A stretch of DNA of 64,000 nucleotides, taken from contig NZ_CP030941.1 in the NCBI RefSeq assembly GCF_036621415.1, positions 2,912,001 through 2,976,000 of the forward strand. The letters are read 5' to 3'. The notes below the pieces were generated by a model that searched no databases, was not told the DNA's origin, and saw only the letters and a program-made list of their open reading frames with translations. A program made the translations under genes and the position numbers. The first letter of the stretch is position 1. The number at the start of each line of letters is the position of its first letter. Origin of the DNA: Nitratireductor thuwali. Lineage in GTDB: Bacteria > Pseudomonadota > Alphaproteobacteria > Rhizobiales > Rhizobiaceae. Below, one piece after another: positions 45,346-58,537 of this stretch.

Positions 45346-46749
45346 TCACCGGATCGCGACCCACAGCAGCCCGGCCAGCGCAGAGCCGAGAAGCACAGCC
45401 ATCAGCGGCGCCTTCAGCCGGAAGACGGCGAAGACGGCTGCGGCCGTGAGCGCCAGCGCCGCAGCATTGAGGCTCGACCAGACCGGCACCACCACGGACA
45501 TCCCGAACCCGCGCCAGGGCGAGATCTCGGCGAACAGCACATGCAGCGCGAACCAGATGGCAAGGTTCATGATGACCCCCACCACCGCCGCCGTGATGGC
45601 CGACATGGCGCCGGTCATGGCCCTGTTGCTGCGCAACCTCTCCACGAAGGGCGCGCCGAGAAATATCCACAGGAAGCAGGGCACGAACGTCACCCAGGTC
45701 GTAAGGATGGCGGCGAGCGTGGCGGCAATCATCGGCGAAAGCGAACCGGGATCGCGATAGGCGCCGAGAAAGCCGACGAACTGCACGACCTGGATCAATG
45801 GCCCCGGCGTCGTCTCGGCCATGCCCAGCCCGTCCAGCATCTCGCCCGGCTGCAGCCAGCCATAGTTCTGCACCGCCTCCTGCGCCACATAGGCAAGCAC
45901 CGCATAGGCGCCGCCGAAGGTCACCACCGCCGTCTTGCTGAAGAACAGCGCGATTTGCGAGAAGACGTTCTCCCCGCCCATAATGCCGACGATCAGCGCC
46001 ACCGGCACCAGCCACAGGGCGAGAAAGACCGCCGACACTTTCAGCGACCAGGCGACATTCGGCCGGGCATGCGCCGGCGTCTCTTCGCCAAGCGCGGATT
46101 CGCTGTCGGCGAGCGCCGGGCCGGAGGTCTTTCCGTGGCCGCCGCCGATCTGGAAGAGCGCCGAGCCCGCCCGCCCGCCGACGAAGCCGATCATGGCGGC
46201 GGCGAGGATGATGAGCGGAAAGGCGACGTCGAAGAAGAAGATCGCGATGAATGCCGCGACCGCGATGGCGATCATCGCCTTGTTCTTCAGCGCCCGGCTT
46301 CCGATGCGCATCACCGCGTTGAGCACCACCGCCAGCACGGCCGCCTTCAGCCCGAAGAACAGGCCCTCCACGACCGCTACATTGCCGAAGGCGGCGTAGA
46401 TATAGCTGAGCGCCAGGATAGACAGGAACCCTGGCAGGACGAACAGCGTCCCGGCGACGATGCCGCCCGCCGTCCTGTGCATGAGCCAGCCGATATAGAC
46501 GGCGAGCTGCTGCGCCTCCGGTCCTGGCAGAAGCATGCAGTAGTTGAGGGCGTGCAGGAAGCGGTTCTCGCCGATCCAGCGCTTTTCCTCGACGACGATG
46601 CGGTGCATCACGGCCATCTGACCCGCTGGGCCCCCGAAGCTGAGCGCCGCCACACGCAGCCACACTTTCACGCCCTCGGAAAAGGGTATGCCGTGATCTT
46701 GCGGCTGCGGGGAAGATCTCTTGGAAGTATCGTCAAGCTGCTCGGTCAC
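45346..46749 (-). CDS. chrA: Chromate efflux transporter ChrA
   Basis: The 467-residue protein contains two homologous CHR domains, each with about six helices (N-terminal: SFGGPAGQMAVMHRIVVEEK and MLLPGPEAQQLAVYIGWL; C-terminal: VVTFGGAYAVLAYVAQEAV and ETTPGPLIQVVQFVGFLGAY). It exports chromate from the cytoplasm. A GTG start at 46749 overlaps the chrB stop as GTGA, indicating a coupled operon. Confidence 0.93.
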   Translation of the reverse strand: MTEQLDDTSKRSSPQPQDHGIPFSEGVKVWLRVAALSFGGPAGQMAVMHRIVVEEKRWIGENRFLHALNYCMLLPGPEAQQLAVYIGWLMHRTAGGIVAGTLFVLPGFLSILALSYIYAAFGNVAVVEGLFFGLKAAVLAVVLNAVMRIGSRALKNKAMIAIAVAAFIAIFFFDVAFPLIILAAAMIGFVGGRAGSALFQIGGGHGKTSGPALADSESALGEETPAHARPNVAWSLKVSAVFLALWLVPVALIVGIMGGENVFSQIALFFSKTAVVTFGGAYAVLAYVAQEAVQNYGWLQPGEMLDGLGMAETTPGPLIQVVQFVGFLGAYRDPGSLSPMIAATLAAILTTWVTFVPCFLWIFLGAPFVERLRSNRAMTGAMSAITAAVVGVIMNLAIWFALHVLFAEISPWRGFGMSVVVPVWSSLNAAALALTAAAVFAVFRLKAPLMAVLLGSALAGLLWVAIR

Positions 46750-47594
46750 GCGCTTTTGCCTTTCGCGTTGGGCCAATTGTGGTTTTCGTCGGTGGCATCC
46801 CGGCACCAGCGATAGAACGCGTCATAGAGCAGCATGCCTGCCTCGAGCTGTTCCAGGTCGTTCGCGAACATTCGGGAAAGGCCGAGCGAGGCGGCAAGCA
46901 GGCCGGCTGCCTGCGGGGCAAGGTCCAACCGCCCGGTGTCGGCGGCGCGTACCATGGTGGCCAGCCGCAGAAGCGGCTCGGTGGAAAGCTTCAGTTCCGC
47001 CACCATCACGTCGAACGTGCACAGCTCTCCCCGGTGGCTCCAGAACACGTCTTCGATGTCGAACGGAACGGCATCGAACCGCTCGCCGACCGCCGCCACC
47101 TCCTGCGGCGCTACGAAGAGAAAGACCGCCTGCGGGTCGATGAAGCGGCGGATCAGCCACGGGCATGCGATCCGGTCGATCTTTGGCCGCGCGCGGGTGA
47201 CCCAGACGCTTCCGCCGAGGGCGGCTGTCTGAGGCAGGCGGTCGACCGGAACCACCGGCAATCCCGCCGCCGTCCAGGCCTCGAACCCTCCTTCGAGCGA
47301 CTCGGCCGCGACGCCCTTGTTGCGGAGCCACGCCGCGGCTCCCTCGCTCAGCTTCTTGCCCTGTTGGCAGATGATGATGGCGGTTTTTCCGGCGATCGCG
47401 CCGCTCCAGTCCTGCACATCCTGATGGGACCTGCGGCCGGAGCCGGGAACGAGGCGCGGATCGGCTGAAAAATCCTCCTCTGTGCGAACGTCGATCAGCG
47501 TCGGGCATTGCGGCGTGCCGATCAGGCGGGCGATTGTCGATGGATATGGTGGTGGGAGAGGGCATGACGCGTCCTTCCGTTTTACCGGTTTCAT
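46746..47594 (-). CDS. chrB: Chromate resistance protein ChrB with rhodanese domain, 5' end apparently frameshifted
   Basis: The protein (282 residues from the ATG at 47594) joins an N-terminal rhodanese-like domain (LIDVRTEEDFSADPRLVPGS, then IIICQQGKKLSEGAAAWLRN; the active Cys is in CQQGKK) to a ChrB domain (RPKIDRIACPWLIRRFIDP through MLLYDAFYRWCRD). ChrB regulates or supports chromate efflux by ChrA, encoded just downstream. The 5' end is odd: an ATG at 47565 with GGAAGGA upstream starts MPSPTTISID, as in homologues, but in another frame; the two frames join if two bases are added near 47535-47530. Either the gene is frameshifted or translation uses the RBS-poor ATG at 47594. Confidence 0.8.
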   Translation of the reverse strand: MKPVKRKDASCPLPPPYPSTIARLIGTPQCPTLIDVRTEEDFSADPRLVPGSGRRSHQDVQDWSGAIAGKTAIIICQQGKKLSEGAAAWLRNKGVAAESLEGGFEAWTAAGLPVVPVDRLPQTAALGGSVWVTRARPKIDRIACPWLIRRFIDPQAVFLFVAPQEVAAVGERFDAVPFDIEDVFWSHRGELCTFDVMVAELKLSTEPLLRLATMVRAADTGRLDLAPQAAGLLAASLGLSRMFANDLEQLEAGMLLYDAFYRWCRDATDENHNWPNAKGKSA

Positions 47595-47687
47595 GGACGC
47601 GATACTTGGGCTGGCGCCTCGTGGGGAGATCACGATCCCCATGACGATTCATTCACGCCGTTCGCCCTTTCTGTCAAGCGAGCGGTT

Positions 47688-49502
<1,815 letters not shown>

Positions 49503-49549
49503 GATCCTGTCCTTTGCTGACGCCGCCGGGCGGCGCGGGCGTTGATGAT

Positions 49550-50263
49550 TTACGAGGCGGACTTGGGCGCCCAGTAAACATGGACCGGCTTGGCGGCCCG
49601 TTCGATGACGGCACGGATCGGCGCCTGCCGGCCTTGCGAACGAAGCGCTTCGTTGAGCGCTTCCTTCTTGTCGATCCCCTCGATATGCAGCGCGACCTGC
49701 GCCGCCCCGGTGATGGCGCCCATCGAAAGCGTCAGGCGGGGCTCCCCCGCGCTGGGTGCGGTGACGGGCCGCACGATAGGCCCGTCGTCCCCCTCCAGAA
49801 GTTCCGAGATATTCGCCGCGTCCGGGAAGAACGAAGCGGTGTGCTTGTCTGTTCCCATGCCGAGCACGACCATGTCGATCGGCTGCGGCAGGCTCGAAAG
49901 CGCGGTGGACGCGCGTTCGGCTGCCGCCGACACGTCGTTCGTATCGCTGTGCAAGCCGATGAAATCCGCCTTCGCTGCGTCGTTCTGCAGCAAATGCTGG
50001 GCGACGAGCCGCGCATTGGAGCGCTCCGAGGAAGGCGGCACCAAACGCTCGTCCACCAGCGTCACCGTCACGTTCTCCCAGGGCAGCTTCTGGCGCGACA
50101 GGGCGCGGAAGAAAGGCGGCGGCGTGCTGCCGCCGGACACGGCCAGCGAGGCTCTTCCGCGCGTCTTCACGGCGTTCGAAAGCTGCCGCGCCACGGCCCT
50201 GGCCAGGGCGTCGGCAAGTTCCTCCCCGGTGGCGAACTCGTGCCGTTTGGTTTCCGCGCTCAT
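49550..50263 (-). CDS. pgl: 6-phosphogluconolactonase
   Basis: A 237-residue protein of the DevB/SOL type with [34 protein letters not shown] and [18 protein letters not shown]. It hydrolyses 6-phosphogluconolactone. The start codon overlaps the zwf stop by one base, so the two are translationally coupled. Confidence 0.96.
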   Translation of the reverse strand: MSAETKRHEFATGEELADALARAVARQLSNAVKTRGRASLAVSGGSTPPPFFRALSRQKLPWENVTVTLVDERLVPPSSERSNARLVAQHLLQNDAAKADFIGLHSDTNDVSAAAERASTALSSLPQPIDMVVLGMGTDKHTASFFPDAANISELLEGDDGPIVRPVTAPSAGEPRLTLSMGAITGAAQVALHIEGIDKKEALNEALRSQGRQAPIRAVIERAAKPVHVYWAPKSAS

Positions 50264-51732
50264 CAGATGCTCTCGTGCCAGGTGCGCCCGTCACGCTCTA
50301 TGAGGGCGATCGAGGCCGACGGCCCCCAGGTTCCGGCCGTATAAGCCTGCACATCCTGTCCCGTTTCCTCCCATCCCGCAACGATGGGATCGATCCAGCG
50401 CCATGCCGCCTCCACCTCGTCGCGGCGCATGAACAGCGTCTGGTTGCCGCGGATCACGTCCATGATCAGGCGTTCATAGGCGTCGGGATTGCGCACGTTG
50501 AAGGCGTCGGCGAAGCTCATGTCCAGCGGCACATGGCGCAGGCGCATGCCGCCCGGCCCCGGATCCTTGATCATGATCCACTGCTTGACGCCTTCGTCCG
50601 GCTGCAGCCGGAGGACGAGCTGATTGGCAAAGACGCGTCCCACGCCCTCGCCGAATATGGAATGCGGGATCGGCTTGAACTGGATCACGATCTCTGAAGC
50701 CCGGCCGGCCAGCCGTTTTCCGGTGCGCAGATAGAACGGAACGCCCGCCCAGCGCCAATTGCCGATCTCAGCCTTGATGGCGACGAAAGTCTCCGTGTCG
50801 CTTTCGGCGCCGAGCTCCTCGCGGTAGCCTTTGACCGCGCCGCCCGAGGATGCGCCCGAACGGTACTGGCCGCGCACCGTCACCTTTTCGCTGTTGGCCG
50901 GCTCGATGGGCCTCAACGCGCGCAGCACTTTCAGCTTTTCGTCCCGCACCGCGTCGGCATCCATGGAGGCCGGGGCTTCCATCGCCACCAGGCAAAGAAG
51001 CTGCAGGATGTGGTTCTGCACCATGTCGCGCAAGGCGCCGGCCTTGTCGTAATAGCCGGCACGGCCTTCCAGCCCCACCGATTCAGCCACGGTGATCTGC
51101 ACGTGATCCACATGGGCCGAATTCCACAGCGGCTCGTACAGCGCGTTGCCGAACCGCAGCGCCATCAGGTTCTGCACCGTCTCCTTGCCCAGATAGTGGT
51201 CGATGCGGAAGACGCGGGTTTCGTCGAACACCCGCCCGATCACGTCGTTCACCTGCTTGGCCGTCTCGAGGCTGCGGCCGATGGGTTTTTCGACGATGAT
51301 GCGCGAGGCCGGGCTCGCCAGATCGTGCTTCTCGATATTGTCGACGATGTCGCCGAAGATGCCCGGCGCCACGGCGAGGTAGAAGGCGCGCACGCTATCG
51401 CTGTCGCCGATGGCGCGCTTCAGCCGGTCGAACCCCTTGCCGGTCTTGGCATCCGCCGGCACATACGAGAGCCGTGCCAGAAAGTTCTCCAGCTCGACGG
51501 CGTCGATGTCCGCCTTCGCCACATGCTCTTGGATGGCGGTCCTGGCGAATTCGCGAAAGGCGTCGTCGCTGAGTTCGGAACGCGACGAGCCGATGATCCG
51601 CGTCGGCTCGGAAAACTGGCCTGCCCGCTGGCGCTGGTAGAGCGCGGGCAGAAGCTTGCGCTCGGAAAGATCGCCGGTGGCGCCGAAAACCACGAGATCG
51701 AAGGGCTCGACCGGTATCGTCTGGCTTGTCAT
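50263..51732 (-). CDS. zwf: Glucose-6-phosphate 1-dehydrogenase
   Basis: The 489-residue enzyme has the NADP-binding [19 protein letters not shown], the active-site [20 protein letters not shown] and [13 protein letters not shown]. It feeds the Entner-Doudoroff route with pgl and edd downstream. The ATG at 51732 gives the usual length. First gene of the zwf-pgl-edd operon. Confidence 0.97.
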   Translation of the reverse strand: MTSQTIPVEPFDLVVFGATGDLSERKLLPALYQRQRAGQFSEPTRIIGSSRSELSDDAFREFARTAIQEHVAKADIDAVELENFLARLSYVPADAKTGKGFDRLKRAIGDSDSVRAFYLAVAPGIFGDIVDNIEKHDLASPASRIIVEKPIGRSLETAKQVNDVIGRVFDETRVFRIDHYLGKETVQNLMALRFGNALYEPLWNSAHVDHVQITVAESVGLEGRAGYYDKAGALRDMVQNHILQLLCLVAMEAPASMDADAVRDEKLKVLRALRPIEPANSEKVTVRGQYRSGASSGGAVKGYREELGAESDTETFVAIKAEIGNWRWAGVPFYLRTGKRLAGRASEIVIQFKPIPHSIFGEGVGRVFANQLVLRLQPDEGVKQWIMIKDPGPGGMRLRHVPLDMSFADAFNVRNPDAYERLIMDVIRGNQTLFMRRDEVEAAWRWIDPIVAGWEETGQDVQAYTAGTWGPSASIALIERDGRTWHESI

Positions 51733-51791
51733 CGTTGCTCCAATTCGCAGCAGTCCCGCATTTCTGAAAAGCCTATAATCTAATCGATTTA

Positions 51792-51814
51792 ACAATGCCA
51801 GCTTTACAATGCCA
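51792..51814. promoter_or_regulatory. Direct repeat in zwf upstream region
   Basis: ACAATGCCA occurs at 51792-51800 and 51806-51814, next to AT-rich sequence with a palindromic AATCGATT core, in the gap between divergent zwf and the aldehyde dehydrogenase gene. It could be an operator for sugar-responsive control. No specific regulator can be assigned. Confidence 0.3.
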
Positions 51815-51897
51815 CCCATAGCCGCCTTTTGAGCCAGCGCTTGACAGAAAGGGCCTGGCAGCGCTTCTCAAAGGGAAGGCCAGGATAGGCCCGCCGC

Positions 51898-53400
51898 ATG
51901 ACAATACAAGCTGGAGCCGATCCCATGGGAAGCCATTTTTCAACCACGGTCGCACAGGATCGCGCCTTCATGCAATTCATCGACGGCAAGCCGGCGGATG
52001 CGCTGTCGGGCGCGCGGCTGGATGTGGTGAGTCCCTCCGACGGCAAGGTCTTCGCCTCCATCCCGGCCGCCGCCAAGGCCGATGTGGATGTCGCCGTCAA
52101 GGCCGCACGAACAGCTTTCGACGACGGTCCATGGAGCCGCATGCCGGCGGTCGAGCGCGGCCGTTGTTTGACCCGCCTAGGCCAGCTGGTCGAGAAGAAC
52201 GCCGACGAACTGGCGGCCCTTGAATCCCGCGACACCGGCAAGCCCGTCCGCCAGGGCAGGGCGGACGTCACCGCCACCATGCGCTATTATGAATTCTACG
52301 GCGGCGCGGCCGACAAGGTCCACGGCGACACGATCCCCTTCCTCGATGGCTACACCGCCCTCACCATGCGCGAGCCGCACGGCGTCGTGGCCGGCATCAT
52401 TCCGTGGAACTATCCGCTGCAGATCCTCGCCCGCGTTGCCGGCGCCGCGCTTGCCATGGGCAACACGCTGGTGGTCAAGCCCGCCGAGGATGCTTCGCTG
52501 ACGACGATCCGCATCGCGGAGCTGGCGCTGGAGGCGGGTGTTCCGGCGGGCGTGTTCAATGTGGTGACGGGGCTCGGCCGCGAAGCCGGTGCAGCGCTTT
52601 CCGCGCACCCGCTGGTCGATTACGTCACCTTTACCGGCTCTACCACCACCGGCACCGCCATCCAGCAGGCTGCCGCCGTCAACAACCGCGGCGTGACCAT
52701 GGAACTTGGCGGAAAGTCGCCGCAGATCGTGTTTGCCGATGCCGACCTCGATGCCGCGCTGCCCGTGCTGGTCAATGCGATCATCCAGAATGGCGGCCAG
52801 ACATGCTCGGCGGGCAGCCGCGTTCTCGTTGAGAAGCCGGTCTATGAGCGCGTGGCCTCAGCGCTGGCGGATCGGTTCTCCAGGCTCGTCGCCGGTCCGC
52901 ACGACGCCGACCTCGATCTCGGCCCGCTCATCAATCCTGCGCAGAAGGAAAAGGTCGCGGGCATGGTCGATGCCGGCGAGCGGGCGGGGCTCAAGGTTCT
53001 CGCCCGTGGCTCGGTCCACGAGAATGCGCCGGAAGGCGGCTTCTACCATCCGCCCGTGCTGTTCGGCGATGTCGACCCGGCAGCGGCCATCGCGCAGGAG
53101 GAGGTGTTCGGCCCGGTGCTCGCGCTCTTCCCCTTCGCCGACGAGGCGGATGCCGTGCGGCTGGCCAACGGCACCGAATTCGGCCTCGTCGCCGGCGTGT
53201 GGACGCGGGACGGGGCGCGTCAGCATCGCGTCGCCAGGCGCGTGCGCGCCGGCCAGGTCTTCGTCAACGGCTATGGCGCGGGCGGTGGCATTGAGCTGCC
53301 GTTCGGCGGGTTCAAGAAATCCGGCCACGGGCGCGAAAAGGGATTTGAAGCGCTGTTCGACATGTCGGCAACCAAGACGATCGTTTTCAACCACGGCTGA
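51898..53400 (+). CDS. Aldehyde dehydrogenase family protein
   Basis: The 500-residue NAD(P)-dependent enzyme shows WNYPLQILARVAGAALAMGN, FTGSTTTGTAIQ, the general base ELGGKSPQIVFADAD and the catalytic Cys in NGGQTCSAGSR. It is of the betaine/gamma-aminobutyraldehyde-like subclass by general appearance, but the substrate is not certain. A second ATG at 51925 (MGSHF) is possible. It heads an operon-like group with an SDR and an SLC13 permease. Confidence 0.92.
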   Translation: MTIQAGADPMGSHFSTTVAQDRAFMQFIDGKPADALSGARLDVVSPSDGKVFASIPAAAKADVDVAVKAARTAFDDGPWSRMPAVERGRCLTRLGQLVEKNADELAALESRDTGKPVRQGRADVTATMRYYEFYGGAADKVHGDTIPFLDGYTALTMREPHGVVAGIIPWNYPLQILARVAGAALAMGNTLVVKPAEDASLTTIRIAELALEAGVPAGVFNVVTGLGREAGAALSAHPLVDYVTFTGSTTTGTAIQQAAAVNNRGVTMELGGKSPQIVFADADLDAALPVLVNAIIQNGGQTCSAGSRVLVEKPVYERVASALADRFSRLVAGPHDADLDLGPLINPAQKEKVAGMVDAGERAGLKVLARGSVHENAPEGGFYHPPVLFGDVDPAAAIAQEEVFGPVLALFPFADEADAVRLANGTEFGLVAGVWTRDGARQHRVARRVRAGQVFVNGYGAGGGIELPFGGFKKSGHGREKGFEALFDMSATKTIVFNHG

Positions 53401-53438
53401 ACGCGCCGGATCGATACATCAGACCAAAAGGACATTGC

Positions 53439-54188
53439 ATGGCACGGCTTGAAAACAAGGTAGCGGTAATCACAGGCGCCGCATCCGGCTTCGGCAAGGG
53501 CATCGCCCAGCGTTTCGCCGAAGAAGGCGCCAAGGTGATCGTTGCCGATCTCAACATCAAGGGCGCCGAGAAGGTGGCCGAAAGCATAGGCGCTGCCGCT
53601 ATTCCGGTTTCCGCGGACGTTTCCCTGAAGGCCGATGTCGAGGCGATGGTCCAGGCCGCGCTCGACGCCCATGGCCGCATCGACATCATGGTCAACAATG
53701 CCGGCTACACCCACCGCAATGGCGACATGCTGCAGGTGGACGAGGATACGTTCGACCTGATCACCGCCGTCAACATGAAGGCCATCTACCATTCCGCGCT
53801 CTGCGTGGTACCCGTGATGGAAAAGCAGGGCGGCGGGTCCATCATCACCACGGCGTCGACGGCCGGCCTCAGGCCGCGTCCGGGCCTGACCTGGTACAAT
53901 GCTTCCAAGGGGTGGGCGATCACCGCCACCAAGTCCATGGCCGTCGAACTGGCGCCGAAGAAAATCCGCGTCAACTGCCTGTGCCCGGTCGCCGGCGAGA
54001 CCGGCATGCTCAGCCAGTTCATGGGCGAGGACACGCCGGAAAAGCGCGCTCAGTTCCGCGCGTCGATCCCGCTCGGCCGCCTGTCGACGCCGCGCGACAT
54101 CGCCAACGCCGCGCTCTGGCTGGCCTCGGACGAGGCGGAGTTCATCACCGGCGTCGCGCTGGAAGTAGATGGCGGCCGCTGTATCTGA
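53439..54188 (+). CDS. SDR family oxidoreductase
   Basis: A 249-residue short-chain dehydrogenase with the cofactor motif TGAASGFGKG (about 12-21), NNAG (about 86-89), the catalytic Ser in TTASTAG and the YNASK pair (Tyr and Lys). It starts 38 bases after the aldehyde dehydrogenase stop. The substrate is unknown; neighbouring genes suggest alcohol/aldehyde oxidation of an imported carboxylate or polyol. Confidence 0.93.
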   Translation: MARLENKVAVITGAASGFGKGIAQRFAEEGAKVIVADLNIKGAEKVAESIGAAAIPVSADVSLKADVEAMVQAALDAHGRIDIMVNNAGYTHRNGDMLQVDEDTFDLITAVNMKAIYHSALCVVPVMEKQGGGSIITTASTAGLRPRPGLTWYNASKGWAITATKSMAVELAPKKIRVNCLCPVAGETGMLSQFMGEDTPEKRAQFRASIPLGRLSTPRDIANAALWLASDEAEFITGVALEVDGGRCI

Positions 54189-54234
54189 TAGGTCTCTCGC
54201 CGCATCCAGCCTTCCACAGCTTGCTCCGGTATCG

Positions 54235-56007
<1,773 letters not shown>

Positions 56008-56051
56008 ATGTGAGCTTGCAGGAAGAGTGGAAGCCGGCTCCCGGTCCGCAA

Positions 56052-56978
56052 TCAGGTAACATTAATAGGTCTTGACCTTAGCGCCGTCCGGCGCAGGGCG
56101 TCGCGCAGGAAGTCGATCACCACCCGCACCTTGCGCGGAAGGAAGGCGCGGCTGGGATACACCGCGAAAATGCCGGTCCCGAAGCTTGTGGCCGTCACGT
56201 CGTGTTCCGGAAGAAGATCGACCAGCCTGCCGTCTGCAAGGTCGCCCCCCACGAGCCAGTCAGGCAGCAGAGCCGGGCCGAGGCCGGCGAGGGCGGCCGA
56301 ACGCAGCGCGCCGGCGGGCGTCATAACGAGGGCGCCTGAAACGGCCACCGTCTCCACATGGCCGGCGCCGTCCCGAAAGCGCCAGCGGCTTCGATAGGCC
56401 GGCAGGTCGAACAGGATGCAATTGCGCTCCGACAACTCGGCGGGCGCTGAAAGGGGATTGTCGCGCAGGTAGGACGGGCTTGAGACGACACGATAGCGCG
56501 TGTCGATCAGCTTGGTGGCGATCACGTCGCCTTCTATGTGTGGGGCAAGCCGGATGGCCAGATCGATCCGCTCACCCACGAGATCGAGATTGGCATCGCT
56601 GAAGAGGCAGTGAAAGCGCAGCCGCGGGTAGAGTGTGCGCAGTTCGGCTAGGAGCGGTACGATGCAGTGCTGGCCGAAAGTCACCGAACTCGTCAGACGC
56701 AATGTTCCGGCCGGCTCCTCCACCGTTTCGCGGACCTCGCTCGTCGCCAGCTCAAGCTCGGCAAGAACCGGTTCGATCCGCGCCAGCAGCCGCTCGCCGG
56801 CTTCGGTCAGGGCGACACGGCGCGTTGTGCGCTGAAACAGCCGGGTGGCCAGCTCGTCCTCGAGAGAAGCGATCGAACGAGAGACCGAGGAGGGGTCGAC
56901 ATGGCGCTGCCGCGCGACCGAGGCAAAGCTGCCGGCCGCCGCAACTTCTACGAAGAGCTGAAGATGGGCCATGTTCAT
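56052..56978 (-). CDS. LysR family transcriptional regulator
   Basis: A 308-residue protein with an N-terminal HTH (HLQLFVEVAAAGSFASVARQ and VDPSSVSRSIASLEDELATR) and a C-terminal substrate-binding domain. Two starts, 56978 (MNMAHLQ) and 56972 (MAHLQ), are possible. It is divergent from the AhpD-like gene, with starts about 100 bases apart, and probably controls it. Confidence 0.92.
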   Translation of the reverse strand: MNMAHLQLFVEVAAAGSFASVARQRHVDPSSVSRSIASLEDELATRLFQRTTRRVALTEAGERLLARIEPVLAELELATSEVRETVEEPAGTLRLTSSVTFGQHCIVPLLAELRTLYPRLRFHCLFSDANLDLVGERIDLAIRLAPHIEGDVIATKLIDTRYRVVSSPSYLRDNPLSAPAELSERNCILFDLPAYRSRWRFRDGAGHVETVAVSGALVMTPAGALRSAALAGLGPALLPDWLVGGDLADGRLVDLLPEHDVTATSFGTGIFAVYPSRAFLPRKVRVVIDFLRDALRRTALRSRPINVT

Positions 56979-57076
56979 TAATGCAAATATTGCACCAAAG
57001 CCATGCAGGTCAAAGCGTTTAATGCGACAAGCCCCCGGAGCATGCTGTCCGGGCATCAACACCGGAGACAGCCGAC

Positions 57077-57634
57077 ATGCACGATTTCCCGATCCATTCG
57101 CTCGATTCGGCGCCCGAGGCCTCCCGCGGTCTTCTGGCAGAAATCGAGACCCGTTGGGGCTTCCTGCCCAAGCTCCATGCCGCGCTGGCGGAAAGCCCGG
57201 CAGCGCTCAGGGCCTACGAGGCCTTGTTCTCCCTTGCGGAGCAGACCGGCTTCACGCCTGCGGAACGGCAGGTCGTGTTCCTTACGGTCTCCACGTTCCA
57301 TGGCTGCGGCTACTGCACGGCCGCGCACACCTTCCTCGCTCGTCAGGCGGGGCTCGATGAAGGCGAGTTGCAGGCACTGCGCAGCGGGCGGCCCTTGACC
57401 GGGCGCCGGCTCGAATCCTTGCGCCGCTTCACGCTCGCCGTGGTGCGGGATCGGGGCGATCCGGGCTCGCAGGAAGTCGAGGCCTTTCTGAGTGCCGGAT
57501 TCGACGAGGCCAACGTTCTCGATCTGCTCGTCATCATCGCCGCCAAGACCATATCCAACTACGCCAACCACATCGTCGGCACGCCGATGGAAGAGTTCAT
57601 GGCCGATCCGGCCCTGGCCTGGAGTGCGGCATGA
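57077..57634 (+). CDS. AhpD-like carboxymuconolactone decarboxylase family protein
   Basis: A 185-residue all-helical protein with the AhpD redox motif HGCGYCTAAHTF (CxxC and His). Such proteins act as peroxidase or disulfide partners in oxidative stress. It overlaps the next gene by 4 bases (ATGA) and is divergent from the LysR regulator, an arrangement often seen for regulated oxidative-stress genes. Confidence 0.9.
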   Translation: MHDFPIHSLDSAPEASRGLLAEIETRWGFLPKLHAALAESPAALRAYEALFSLAEQTGFTPAERQVVFLTVSTFHGCGYCTAAHTFLARQAGLDEGELQALRSGRPLTGRRLESLRRFTLAVVRDRGDPGSQEVEAFLSAGFDEANVLDLLVIIAAKTISNYANHIVGTPMEEFMADPALAWSAA

Positions 57635-58491
57635 CGCGGATCGCGTTCCTCGGGCTGGGGGCCATGGGCGCACGCATGGCGGGCCGGCTGCTGCAGGCAG
57701 GGCACGACTTGACGGTGTGGAACCGTAGTCCTTCGCGCGCCGAACCGCTGGTGGCCAAGGGCGCGCGTCAGGCGGCGACGCCCGCCGATGCGGCCGCTGG
57801 CTGCGACTTCTGTATTTCCATGGTGCGCGACGACGCCGCCTCGCGAGCGGTGTGGACCGGAGGCGACGGGGCGTTGGCGTCCTTGTCCGAGGCAAGCGTT
57901 GCCGTTGAATGTTCCACCATCGGGCCAGGCTGGGCAGCCGAACTCGCGCGAATGGCTGGGACATGCCGCATCGCCATGCTGGAGGCGCCGGTGCTCGGCT
58001 CGCGAAAGCAAGCCGATGCGGGCGCGCTGATCTTCCTTGCCGGCGGCACCGAAGCGGCGGCAGAGCGGTTCCGCCCGCTTGCCGCCGAGCTGGGCTCGGC
58101 CTGCCACCTTGTCGGCGGCACCGGCGCCGGTGCGGTGGCCAAGCTCATTGCCAACGGCTTGTTCGCCGCGCAACTTGCCGCCCTCGCCGAAATGATAGCG
58201 CTCGCGGACCGGCGCGGCCTTGACGCCGGGCACATGCTGTCCGTCCTCGCCGGAACTCCGGTCTTCAGCCCGGCCATGGGCGTGGCCGGCGCGGCGATGC
58301 TGGCGGGGCATTGGCAGCCGCAATTCCCGATTGAGCTGGTCGTCAAGGACCTCGGCCTGCTTGCCGAGGTCACCGATCCCGGCCCAACCCCGGTGGCCGA
58401 TCGGGTGCGCGAGGTCTATCGAGCGGCGCTCGAGGAAGGTCACGGCGCGGACAACATCACCGCGATCATCCGGCGCTATTTCGGCGCCTGA
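57631..58491 (+). CDS. NAD(P)-dependent oxidoreductase, 3-hydroxyisobutyrate dehydrogenase family
   Basis: A 286-residue beta-hydroxyacid dehydrogenase: N-terminal Rossmann IAFLGLGAMGARMAGRLLQA, substrate-binding segment LEAPVLGSRKQADAGALIFL (where most relatives have DAPVSGG) and the catalytic Lys in GAVAKLIANGL. The altered motif suggests a substrate other than hydroxyisobutyrate, perhaps of the glyoxylate/succinic-semialdehyde reductase type. Coupled to the AhpD-like gene. Confidence 0.9.
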   Translation: MTRIAFLGLGAMGARMAGRLLQAGHDLTVWNRSPSRAEPLVAKGARQAATPADAAAGCDFCISMVRDDAASRAVWTGGDGALASLSEASVAVECSTIGPGWAAELARMAGTCRIAMLEAPVLGSRKQADAGALIFLAGGTEAAAERFRPLAAELGSACHLVGGTGAGAVAKLIANGLFAAQLAALAEMIALADRRGLDAGHMLSVLAGTPVFSPAMGVAGAAMLAGHWQPQFPIELVVKDLGLLAEVTDPGPTPVADRVREVYRAALEEGHGADNITAIIRRYFGA

Positions 58492-58494
58492 CGC

Positions 58495-58516
58495 CGATCC
58501 TGTTCTTCTGGCCGCT
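58495..58516. repeat. 22-bp direct repeat, copy 2
   Basis: Exact copy of 55982-56003, located three bases after the 3-HIBADH-like stop. Here it is non-coding, so it appears to be a relic of the permease 3' end left by an insertion or rearrangement. Confidence 0.7.
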
Positions 58517-58537
58517 GCAGGCTGCTGCCGGCAGCGC

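Noticed and set aside
49503..50294. Upstream extension of the edd frame through pgl
   Set aside because: The in-frame ATG at 49502 gives the normal Edd length, and pgl is clearly coded in another frame of the same strand.
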